From: Nitrospinota bacterium | GTDB lineage: Bacteria > UBA8248 > JACPRG01 | Length of the DNA: 5,488 nt | Assembly (NCBI GenBank): GCA_030740135.1 | Contig: JASLXW010000274.1 | Coordinates: 264 to 5,751, forward strand | Reading direction: 5' to 3' | Part shown: positions 1 through 5,220 of the stretch, in pieces | Layout: the number at the start of each line of letters is the position of its first letter | How positions within the stretch are numbered: the first letter of the stretch is position 1 | Program-made: the position numbers and the translations under genes | Notes under the pieces: model-generated | Databases searched by the model: none | Seen by the model: the letters and a program-made list of their open reading frames with translations, nothing else | Told to the model about the DNA's origin: nothing

Positions 1-171
1 TACTCCGACCACCGTTTGGAAGCGGGCATGGTGCTCGGGATTGAGCCCCTCGTTTTCGCGGTGGGGAAGGGTTTCGGCCTTCAGAGCAAGGACATGGTCG
101 CGGTCACCGGTTCCGGGTGCGAGGTCCTGTCCGATCAGACCCCCAACGACGATCTGATCGTCATTCCGTAA
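1..171 (+). CDS. M24-family metallopeptidase / creatinase-like protein, C-terminal fragment
   Basis: The window opens inside a gene, and frame 1 is open to a TAA at 169-171, giving 56 residues. The fragment has the C-terminal signature of the M24 'pita-bread' fold (Xaa-Pro aminopeptidase, creatinase and relatives). It reads LEAGMVLGIEP, whose Glu (residue 15 of the fragment, bases 43-45) is normally a dinuclear-metal ligand. This is followed by a Gly-rich turn and KDMVAVTGSGCEVLS, matching the usual 'D-x-V-x-VT-x-x-G-x-E-x-L' end. The second metal-ligand Glu of aminopeptidase P and methionine aminopeptidase lies four residues before the first V of that block; here it appears to be Ser (residue 29, in QSKD). 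That fits a creatinase- or DddP-like subfamily with altered chemistry better than a classical aminopeptidase. The fold call is fairly secure; the reaction and substrate cannot be told from this fragment. The gene ends 45 nt before the next, so the two probably share a transcript. Confidence 0.85.
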   Translation, partial: YSDHRLEAGMVLGIEPLVFAVGKGFGLQSKDMVAVTGSGCEVLSDQTPNDDLIVIP

Positions 172-206
172 CCCGACCCGGACCCCTCGCGGTCCGGTCT
201 CTGTTC

Positions 207-210
207 GAGG
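207..210 (+). promoter_or_regulatory. Ribosome binding site deciding a GTG start
   Basis: GAGG lies 6 nt before the GTG at 217. It supports GTG as the initiation codon of the hydroxylase large subunit. No ATG near the expected N-terminus is in this frame. Confidence 0.6.
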
Positions 211-216
211 TTCATC

Positions 217-2526
217 GTGAGCCGGGACCCCGGCGAGTTTCGTTGGATCGGAAAGCCCGTGCCGACGCTGGAGGCCCCGGCGAAGGCGCGGGGGAGGGCG
301 GGTTACGTCGCGGACCTCCGCCTTCCCCGCATGCTGGCGGGAAAAGTCCTGCGCAGTCCCCACCCCCACGCCCGTATCGCCGGGATCGACACCGCCGCCG
401 CCAAGAGGACCCCCGGCGTCCGGGCCGTCCTCACCTGGGATGACATTCCGCAAGTCCGCTGGGGGCACGAGATCAAAGACCAGACGGCCCTGGCCGCGGA
501 CCGCGTCCGCTTCGCGGGGGAGGAGGTCGCCGCCGTGGCGGCGGCCGATGAGGACGCGGCCCTCGAAGCCCTTGAGCGGATCCGGGTGGATTACGAACCC
601 CTCCCGCCGGTCCTGAGCATCGACGGGGCGTTGGCCGAGGGCGCGCCCGTCCTCCATGAAGAGAGGCCGGACAACGTCGCCCGGCGCATGACCTTTTTGC
701 GGGGGGACCCGGAGGAGGCGTTCGGGAGGGCGGCGGCCGTTTACGAGAACACGTTCGAGACCTCAATGCAGCACCACGCCTACATGGAGCCCATCGGGAC
801 GGTCGCCGAAGTGGACGTGGCGGGGAAGTTCATCGTCCACGCCCCGGTCCAGAACATCTTTCCCGCCCGGGACCGCGTGGCCGAGGCCCTGGGCGTATCG
901 GCCTCCCGGGTGCGGATCATCCAACCCTGCGTCGGCGGGGCCTTCGGCGGAAAGATGGTGGACGAGCCCAACACCATCTTGGCCGCCCTGCTCGCCGGGG
1001 CGGCGGGTCTTCCGGTTCATCTGTCGAACAGCAGGACAGAGGAATTCCGGGGATCGAGGCCCCGGGTGCCTTACCGGATCCGCCTGCGCGTGGGCGCGTC
1101 GGCCGAAGGCGGTCTCACGGCCAAAGAGGCCTGGATTGAGGGGGACGCCGGCGCCTACTGCGGCCGGACGCAGAAGGTCATGAGCGTCACGTGCATGCGG
1201 ATGGACAACTGCTACCGGTTCGGGTCCCTCCGGACGGACGCGCGGATGATCTACACCAACCGCCTGCCCGCGGGCGCGTTCCGCGGGATGGGCAACCCGC
1301 AGATGGTCTTCGCGCTCGAGGCCTGCCTCGATCACCTGGCGGAGGCGTTGGGGATGGACCCCCTCGACCTTCGGCTGAAGAACGCCATCCGGGAGGGCGA
1401 GACGTCGATTCACGGCTGGGAGATGAAGAGCTGCGGCCTCACGGACTGCATCCTCAAGGCGGCGGAGGCCAGCGGGTGGAAGGGGCGGAGAGAGAAGGGC
1501 GGGGGGCGTCCGATCCCGGCGCCGGGCGACGGCGGGAAGCGGGCCGTCCGAGGGGTCGGGATGGCCTGCGCCGTCCACGTCAGCGGAAACCGCGTCCACA
1601 TGGACTGGGACGGCGCCGGGGCCGAGGTCCGCATCCGGGAGGACGGCCGGGCCGGTCTGGTCATCGGCGAGGGGGACATCGGCCAGGGGGCCAACACGGT
1701 GCTGGCCCTTATCGCCGCCGAGGAGCTGGGGTTCCGTCTGGAGGACATCGAGCTTTCCGCCGCGGATACGGACATCGCCCCCCTGGGGTTCGGCGCGCGG
1801 GCGAGCCGCCTGACGTTCATCGCGGGAAACGCCGTCCGGAGCGCGGCGGCAAAGGCCCGGGAGGAGATCCTGGGCCTGGCCGCCTCCCGCCTCGAAGTGG
1901 CGCGGGAGGACCTCCGGATCGAAGGCGGGCGCATCTCGGTCGTGGGGAGCGGGGACAAGGGCCTCTCGGTCGAGGATCTGATTCGGGACTCGGTCTGCCG
2001 GCCCGGCTGGGCGCCCATCGTCACCCGGGCGACGTACGACCCCCCCTCGGTGATGGCCGACGAAACCCGGTATGGAAACGTCGCCGGCGCGTACACCTTC
2101 ACCGCGCAGACGGCGGAGGTGGAGGTGGACGTCGAGACCGGGCGGGTTGAAGTCTTTCGGCTCATCGCGGCCGACGACATCGGGCGGGCGCTGAACCCGC
2201 TGACGGCGGAAGGGCAGGTGGAGGGGGCCGTGATTCAGGGGTTGGGGCTGGCCCTGTACGAGCGGATGATCTACGAAGGGGGCGAAGTGGTGAACGGGAG
2301 CTTCGCCGACTATCCCCTGCCCAGGGCCGAGGGCTCCCCGCCCATCCAGACGGTCCTGGTGGAGACGAACGACCCGTACGGCCCGTTCGGCGGAAAGGGG
2401 GGGTCGGAGACGCCCATCGACCCGACCGCCGCCGCCATCGCCAACGCGGTTTATGATGCCACGGGCGTGAGAATGACCTCGCTGCCCGTCACGGCGGAGA
2501 AGCTGTTGACGGCCTTGAAGAAATAA
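217..2526 (+). CDS. Xanthine dehydrogenase-family molybdopterin-binding (large) subunit
   Basis: This 769-aa protein has the usual length and full architecture of the catalytic subunit of three-subunit molybdenum hydroxylases (xanthine dehydrogenase, aldehyde oxidase, 4-hydroxybenzoyl-CoA reductase types). An a/b-hammerhead domain occupies roughly residues 10-125 (GYVADLRLPRMLAGKVLRSP). Two molybdopterin-binding domains follow. Visible motifs are QHHAYMEP (185-192), GGAFGGK (240-246), AFRGMG (354-359), GQGANT (489-494), DTD...ASRLTF..GNAV (517-540) and KGGSE (727-731). E731 aligns with the catalytic Glu that activates the Mo ligand. The AFRGMG loop excludes form I CO dehydrogenase, which has AYRCSFR. 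M358 stands where bovine xanthine oxidase has substrate-stacking Phe914, so the substrate is probably not a purine. The enzyme would hydroxylate a C-H bond with water as oxygen source, normally with separate 2Fe-2S and FAD subunits; neither is in view. The GTG start is backed by GAGG 6 nt upstream. An M24 gene precedes it by 45 nt, suggesting a catabolic operon. Family confidence is high; the substrate is unknown. Confidence 0.95.
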   Translation: MSRDPGEFRWIGKPVPTLEAPAKARGRAGYVADLRLPRMLAGKVLRSPHPHARIAGIDTAAAKRTPGVRAVLTWDDIPQVRWGHEIKDQTALAADRVRFAGEEVAAVAAADEDAALEALERIRVDYEPLPPVLSIDGALAEGAPVLHEERPDNVARRMTFLRGDPEEAFGRAAAVYENTFETSMQHHAYMEPIGTVAEVDVAGKFIVHAPVQNIFPARDRVAEALGVSASRVRIIQPCVGGAFGGKMVDEPNTILAALLAGAAGLPVHLSNSRTEEFRGSRPRVPYRIRLRVGASAEGGLTAKEAWIEGDAGAYCGRTQKVMSVTCMRMDNCYRFGSLRTDARMIYTNRLPAGAFRGMGNPQMVFALEACLDHLAEALGMDPLDLRLKNAIREGETSIHGWEMKSCGLTDCILKAAEASGWKGRREKGGGRPIPAPGDGGKRAVRGVGMACAVHVSGNRVHMDWDGAGAEVRIREDGRAGLVIGEGDIGQGANTVLALIAAEELGFRLEDIELSAADTDIAPLGFGARASRLTFIAGNAVRSAAAKAREEILGLAASRLEVAREDLRIEGGRISVVGSGDKGLSVEDLIRDSVCRPGWAPIVTRATYDPPSVMADETRYGNVAGAYTFTAQTAEVEVDVETGRVEVFRLIAADDIGRALNPLTAEGQVEGAVIQGLGLALYERMIYEGGEVVNGSFADYPLPRAEGSPPIQTVLVETNDPYGPFGGKGGSETPIDPTAAAIANAVYDATGVRMTSLPVTAEKLLTALKK

Positions 2527-2626
2527 CCTCCTGTGCTCCCCCTCCGCGTCCGTTAGAGGGAATTCCCACCATCGAGTAGTGTGTTGTAAATGGCTCTACG
2601 GTTCGAGATCCGAATTGTCTCTTCCA

Positions 2627-2704
2627 GCCGGGCAGGATGCCCGGCCCACCGGTTGGTGGAATGCGGCTGCATTCAAACGGGTAGGGCGGGCATCTTGCCC
2701 GCCC
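2627..2704. repeat. Compound palindromic repeat: four consecutive stem-loops
   Basis: Four perfect hairpins follow one another. H1, 2627-2645, has an 8-bp stem GCCGGGCA/TGCCCGGC with loop GGA. H2, 2646-2659, has a 5-bp stem CCACC/GGTGG with loop GGTT. H3, 2660-2673, has a 5-bp stem AATGC/GCATT with loop GGCT. H4, 2684-2704, has a 9-bp stem GGGCGGGCA/TGCCCGCCC with loop TCT. H1 to H3 abut with no spacer; 10 nt separate H3 from H4. H1 and H4 are also inverted copies of each other: 2630-2642 differs from the reverse complement of the H4 core at one base. The whole unit can therefore fold as one large cruciform. This is the architecture of REP/BIME-like or MITE-like intergenic elements. No U-tract follows, so it is not a classical terminator. 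It may still act as a 3'-end or mRNA-stability structure for the hydroxylase transcript. Confidence 0.8.
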
Positions 2705-2765
2705 TCTTCGAGGATCAGCTTCTCCATGGGCAAGCGGATGGCCCCCGAGGAGGCGCCCGGGATGG
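2704..2765 (-). pseudogene. Truncated copy of the moaB 3' region
   Basis: This 62-nt stretch aligns to 4323-4381 inside the intact moaB of this window, in the same orientation. There are 6 mismatches over 59 aligned bases plus one in-frame 3-nt insertion. Read on the minus strand it gives IPGASSGAIRLPMEKLILEE, against IPGSSGAVRLAMEKLILEE in the real protein. The copy breaks off at the Glu-Glu pair, exactly where hairpin H4 of the neighbouring repeat begins, and lacks the last ten codons of moaB. Similarity fades quickly on the other side (bases 2766-2773 match at about half of positions). It has no start and cannot encode a functional protein. It is either the displaced end of an insertion target or a gene fragment carried by a repeat element. 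Confidence 0.8.
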
Positions 2766-2767
2766 AG

Positions 2768-2797
2768 TTGACAGGTCCGGTCAGAGAGGGGTAAAAG
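2768..2797 (+). promoter_or_regulatory. Sigma70-type promoter for the lipoprotein gene
   Basis: A perfect -35 hexamer TTGACA (2768-2773) is followed after 18 nt by TAAAAG (2792-2797), which matches the TATAAT consensus at four of six positions. Transcription would start near 2804, leaving a leader of about 70 nt before the ATG at 2873. The -35 box sits three bases beyond the end of the moaB-like fragment. No other -35/-10 pair of this quality is seen before the gene. Confidence 0.5.
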
Positions 2798-2872
2798 CGG
2801 GCCAAACAGCAACGAGTCGTCGGTCCGCGTCTGTCCGAATTTGAAACAGCAATTCTCCCTGATAGGCTCATC

Positions 2873-4078
2873 ATGGAAGGTTTTCGTCCCACCCTGTTCC
2901 GCCTGGCGTCATTATTCCTGTTTCCTCTTTTGGCAGGGTGTTTGGGGCCGGTGGCGCTCCACGAGGCGGTGCTGGGTTACGACGAGACCATCAGTCGTCT
3001 GGATCGGGAGATGCTCCTGCTCAACATCGCCCGGAAGCACAATGATCTGCCGAGTCACTTCACGGTCACATCGAGCATTGCGGCGACATTCGATTTCCGC
3101 ACGCAAGCCGGGCTCACGGGAATCCTGGCATTTCCCGGAAGCGATTCGATGGGGTTGAGTCTCGGGTCAAGCGTGGCGGAGAACCCGACGCTCAGCATCG
3201 TCCCCATACAGGGCGAGGAATTCACGAAGCGCGTTTTGACCCCGATGGACGAAAGGAAGTTCGAATTTCTTCTGATTCAAGGCGCACGACTCGACATGGT
3301 GACGCGGCTGATGGCGCGGGGGATCGAAATCCGGAATCGTGACGGAACGTTTCAAGGCTTCATCCTGAATTCTCCCGACAAGACGGAGGAATACAAAGAA
3401 TTTCGCAGGCGGGTCCTGCACTGGACCTGGCTGAACGAGCAAAGAAAGCTGTTCGTCGCACGGATCACCTTTGAAGAGTCGCTGGGGATGAAGCTGTCGA
3501 AACCGCCATCGGCAATGGATCTTGTAAGTGCGCGGGAGAAGGGATACAGGCTTCGACCCGTAGGAAATGCGGCGGGAAAGAATACGATATACGAGCTTCG
3601 CAGGAAGGTGGTGGGCCGGGTCCTGGTGTCGAACTATGACCCGCGCACATTGAGCAACGCCGAACGGGCGGAGCTCAACCGCTTGGCGAATTCCAGGCCG
3701 GAAAGTTTCATTCTCGTGGATATCCGGCCGGGGCGCCCCGGTGGCGATTATTCTTTCTTCGGGGCGATTAAGCTCCGCAGCCTGAACCTCATCACTCAAT
3801 TCCTGGGAGACGAAGTCGAACGGATTCCCGAATTTGACGTGGAAAAAGACCCGCGCACGGGCAAGGTCGATTCCAACCCGAAGCGGACGCTGGCGATCCT
3901 GGTGACCGGCAGTCCCCCTCCCTCCCACATTGCCCAGGCGCCGTTCAGGGACCGGTACTATTCCGTGGCCGATGCGCGGTGGGACAAGCGGGCCTTCATC
4001 CTTCTCTATCAACTTTTCCAGATGACGCTGACGGACGTCTCCGGCGCCCTCACCCCCGCGATAACGATCAGCAAGTAG
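2873..4078 (+). CDS. Conserved hypothetical lipoprotein of unknown function
   Basis: The 401-aa protein begins with a type II signal peptide: a basic n-region (R5, R10), a hydrophobic stretch at 11-21, and lipobox LLAGC with the lipidated Cys at residue 23. Residue +2 is Leu, not Asp, which by the E. coli Lol rule points to the outer membrane. Beyond that there is no transmembrane segment and no recognised catalytic motif. Two blocks look like strongly constrained family signatures: residues 36-75 (YDETISRLDREMLLLNIAR, then HFTVTSSIAATFDF) and 94-127 (SLGSSVAENPTLSIVPIQGE, then EFTKRVLTPMDE). They recall a family of uncharacterised proteobacterial lipoproteins, but I cannot name a domain or assign a role. 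ATG 2873 is chosen because it gives an immediate signal peptide, although only a weak TAGG lies 6 nt upstream. GC is visibly lower than in the neighbours, with many A/T-ending codons, suggesting transfer. It is transcribed towards moaB and probably alone. Confidence 0.85.
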   Translation: MEGFRPTLFRLASLFLFPLLAGCLGPVALHEAVLGYDETISRLDREMLLLNIARKHNDLPSHFTVTSSIAATFDFRTQAGLTGILAFPGSDSMGLSLGSSVAENPTLSIVPIQGEEFTKRVLTPMDERKFEFLLIQGARLDMVTRLMARGIEIRNRDGTFQGFILNSPDKTEEYKEFRRRVLHWTWLNEQRKLFVARITFEESLGMKLSKPPSAMDLVSAREKGYRLRPVGNAAGKNTIYELRRKVVGRVLVSNYDPRTLSNAERAELNRLANSRPESFILVDIRPGRPGGDYSFFGAIKLRSLNLITQFLGDEVERIPEFDVEKDPRTGKVDSNPKRTLAILVTGSPPPSHIAQAPFRDRYYSVADARWDKRAFILLYQLFQMTLTDVSGALTPAITISK

Positions 4079-4084
4079 GACCCC

Positions 4085-4204
4085 TCACGCCGGATGAACC
4101 GCGAGTGGAGCACCGCCGTTGCGCAACGGCGTGATGGATGACGGTTGAATCACCCTCGCACTCCCATCCTGAAGCACGGCGATGGCGTCCACCTGGACAC
4201 GCAT
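4085..4204 (-). CDS. Possible 39-aa ORF downstream of moaB, doubtful
   Basis: An ATG-initiated frame runs from 4204 to a TGA at 4085-4087. It encodes MRVQVDAIAVLQDGSARVIQ followed by 19 residues ending in LAVHPA. The first part looks protein-like, but the rest reads through a perfect palindrome. The frame stays open upstream into moaB, no Shine-Dalgarno precedes the ATG, and there is no signal peptide. It may be a remnant of a larger gene or chance coding in GC-rich DNA. It is listed only so that the interval is described. Confidence 0.15.
   Translation of the reverse strand: MRVQVDAIAVLQDGSARVIQPSSITPLRNGGAPLAVHPA
4114..4131. repeat. Perfect 18-bp palindrome in the convergent intergenic region
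   Basis: CGCCGTTGCGCAACGGCG is its own reverse complement. It lies 36 nt after the lipoprotein stop and 159 nt past the moaB stop, between two convergent genes. As RNA it could form a 7-bp stem with a GCGC loop on either strand. No T-run follows in either direction, so a terminator role is unproven. A dimeric DNA-binding protein site or a repeat-family core is equally possible. Confidence 0.55.
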
Positions 4205-4217
4205 CTTGGCCGCCCTC
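4201..4217. repeat. Partial second copy of the hairpin-H4 / moaB-fragment junction
   Basis: These 17 bases match 2690-2706 (the distal part of hairpin H4 and the first bases of the moaB-like fragment) at 16 positions in the same orientation. After a gap, CCATGG follows in both places. The segment lies 72 nt past the moaB stop. It is short enough that chance in GC-rich DNA is not excluded. Confidence 0.35.
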
Positions 4218-4289
4218 GGCTTCCATGGCCCCCGCAGGGTCTTCTCATCCGCATTTCGTGAACCGTCAATTTGATTTCGCGCCGCGTTC

Positions 4290-4826
4290 CTACTTGGTGA
4301 TCTCCCAATAGATGTGGCCGGCCTCTTCCAGGATCAGCTTCTCCATGGCGAGGCGGACGGCGCCCGAGGAGCCCGGGATGGCGAAGACGACTTTGCCCCG
4401 GGCGATCCCCGCCGTGGCCCGGCTCATGATCGCCCCCGCCCCGATGTCGCCGTAGCTCAGCATGCGGAAGATCTCCCCGAAGCCGGAGAGGGTTTTTTCC
4501 AGGAAGGAGGTGACGACCTCGAAGGTCCCGTCCCGCCGCGCCACGCCGGTCCCCCCGTTGGAGATGACAATTCGGATGTCCGGATCGGAGAGGCAGGCCT
4601 CGAGCTCCTCCCTCATCGCATCGGGGTCGTCTTTGACGATGCGGCGCCGGGCGATCCGGTGGCCCTTTTCCGTCAGCATGTCCCGGATGAGTTTTCCGCT
4701 CTTGTCGGTTTCCTCGGTGCGCGTATCGCTGACCGTGATGACCGCGAAGGGCAGCGAGTCCTGGTCGGCGCTGAGCGCTTTGTGTTCGGTGTAGCCGCCG
4801 GGGTCTTTGGGTTGGTTTTCCGACAC
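4290..4826 (-). CDS. moaB: MoaB/MogA-family molybdenum cofactor biosynthesis protein (molybdopterin adenylyltransferase)
   Basis: The 178-aa product covers the whole MoaB/MogA fold. Visible are ITVSDTRT (30-37), SGKLIRDMLTEKGH (43-56), the nucleotide/pterin loop SNGGTGVARRD (89-99), the block ending FRMLSYGDIGAGAIMSRATA (120-139), and GKVVFAIPGSSGAVRLAMEK (144-163) near the C-terminus. Members of this family adenylylate molybdopterin, activating it for molybdate insertion, in the cytoplasm. In some bacteria MoaB itself is inactive and MogA does the job, so the exact activity is inferred. The frame is open to an ATG at 5006, which would give 238 aa. I prefer GTG at 4826 because GGAGGAG lies 8 nt before it, the extra 60 residues are low-complexity and unlike the family, and an extended -10 promoter lies inside them. 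Asn replaces the more usual Thr before GGTG. The cofactor would serve enzymes such as the hydroxylase at 217-2526. Confidence 0.93.
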   Translation of the reverse strand: MSENQPKDPGGYTEHKALSADQDSLPFAVITVSDTRTEETDKSGKLIRDMLTEKGHRIARRRIVKDDPDAMREELEACLSDPDIRIVISNGGTGVARRDGTFEVVTSFLEKTLSGFGEIFRMLSYGDIGAGAIMSRATAGIARGKVVFAIPGSSGAVRLAMEKLILEEAGHIYWEITK

Positions 4827-4834
4827 GGGTTCGG

Positions 4835-4841
4835 CTCCTCC
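4835..4841 (-). promoter_or_regulatory. Strong Shine-Dalgarno fixing the moaB start
   Basis: GGAGGAG on the minus strand ends 8 nt before GTG 4826. It is the best ribosome binding site in the window and is the main reason for rejecting the upstream ATG at 5006. Confidence 0.75.
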
Positions 4842-4932
4842 GCGTGAATCGATGGGCGTGCAATCCGGGGGGCCCGGCCGAGGGGAGTGTTCAAAGGTTC
4901 TCGGGTCGGATTCGGGTGATGGTTTCGTCGCC

Positions 4933-4941
4933 AGTATATCA
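4933..4941 (-). promoter_or_regulatory. Extended -10 promoter of moaB
   Basis: The minus strand reads TGATATACT: a TGn extension directly followed by TATACT, which matches the consensus at five of six positions. No good -35 box is present 17 nt upstream, as is typical of extended -10 promoters. Transcription would start near 4926, giving a leader of about 100 nt before the GTG at 4826. The site falls within the theoretical N-terminal extension of the frame, which argues that the extension is untranslated. Confidence 0.55.
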
Positions 4942-5206
4942 GCCTCCGGATGAGAACGCGCGGTCCCGAAGGGGCTGAGGCATGACTTTGCGCTCAGGCC
5001 GGGCAAGGCCGGCGGAAGAAAAATTTAGACGGTCTCAACAATCCATGACATTTCTCATCTTTTTTTTGGTTATCAGAAGAAGTAGCGGTGTTTGAATCCA
5101 GGGGAGGGGGATGGAAGTCGAGTCTCCGGGGAAGTCCTCAATCCGGCAGCCGAGTGATCCGGACGGTTAATCTTTGTCTTCCAAGTGGGAACCATTACAA
5201 AGCGAG

Positions 5207-5212
5207 AGGGAG
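5207..5212 (+). promoter_or_regulatory. Ribosome binding site of the small peptide gene
   Basis: AGGGAG lies 8 nt before ATG 5221, within a purine-rich run that also offers AAGGG at 5213-5217. It supports translation of an ORF too short to be trusted on length alone. Confidence 0.65.
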
Positions 5213-5220
5213 AAGGGAAC

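Larger units (their letters stand above)
2527..2872. other. Non-coding region with hairpin array, moaB fragment and promoter
   Basis: No convincing gene lies in these 346 nt. Short open frames exist on both strands, but they run through stem-loops and give low-complexity peptides. From left to right there is a weak inverted repeat just after the hydroxylase gene (CCCTC...GAGGG, overlapping the palindrome GGGAATTCCC at 2558-2567) with no U-tract, then a stretch with no clear structure. After that come four consecutive hairpins (2627-2704), a moaB-derived segment (2704-2765) and a promoter (2768-2797) reading towards the lipoprotein gene. Confidence 0.8.
4827..5220. other. Divergent non-coding region between moaB and the small secreted peptide gene
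   Basis: These 394 nt hold the moaB leader and promoter on the left. On the right, 5020-5090 is an AT-rich island with a run of eight T at 5060-5067; ATGACA at 5045-5050 resembles a -35 box but has no well-spaced -10. A second weak pair, TTGTCT (5174-5179) and TACAAA (5196-5201) with 16-nt spacing, would start transcription inside the ribosome binding site and is doubtful. Between about 5090 and 5170 there is purine-rich sequence and a direct repeat ATCCGG. No riboswitch or RNA gene is recognised. Confidence 0.6.

Noticed and set aside
763..1599. Long minus-strand open frame inside the hydroxylase gene
   Set aside because: It is an antisense shadow. The plus-strand frame holds all conserved molybdenum hydroxylase motifs, and GC-rich genes commonly leave long antisense frames. 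The peptide is low-complexity, rich in Pro, Arg, Gly and Ala.
1410..2180. Second long minus-strand open frame inside the hydroxylase gene
   Set aside because: Ser/Arg/Pro-rich translation with no domain features, wholly within a confident gene on the other strand.
2544..2567. Inverted repeat after the hydroxylase stop as an intrinsic terminator
   Set aside because: The CCCTC/GAGGG stem is short, has a large loop and no following T-run.
2595..2625. GGTTCGAGATCC resembling a tRNA T-arm
   Set aside because: The flanking bases do not form a 5-bp T stem, and no acceptor, D or anticodon arm can be built around it on either strand.
2590..2844. Small plus-strand ORFs in the intergenic repeat region
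   Set aside because: They consist of translated stem-loop sequence and the antisense of the moaB fragment.
2596..2892. 98-aa minus-strand ORF upstream of the lipoprotein gene
   Set aside because: It translates the moaB fragment and then the hairpin array as one frame. The reading is an accident of the fused repeat and has no plausible start signal.
4827..5006. N-terminal extension of moaB to an upstream ATG
   Set aside because: The 60 extra residues are low-complexity and unlike the family. A strong Shine-Dalgarno precedes GTG 4826, and an extended -10 promoter lies inside the extension.
5060..5067. Run of eight T as a terminator
   Set aside because: No GC-rich stem precedes it on the plus strand, and no gene upstream on that strand needs a terminator there.
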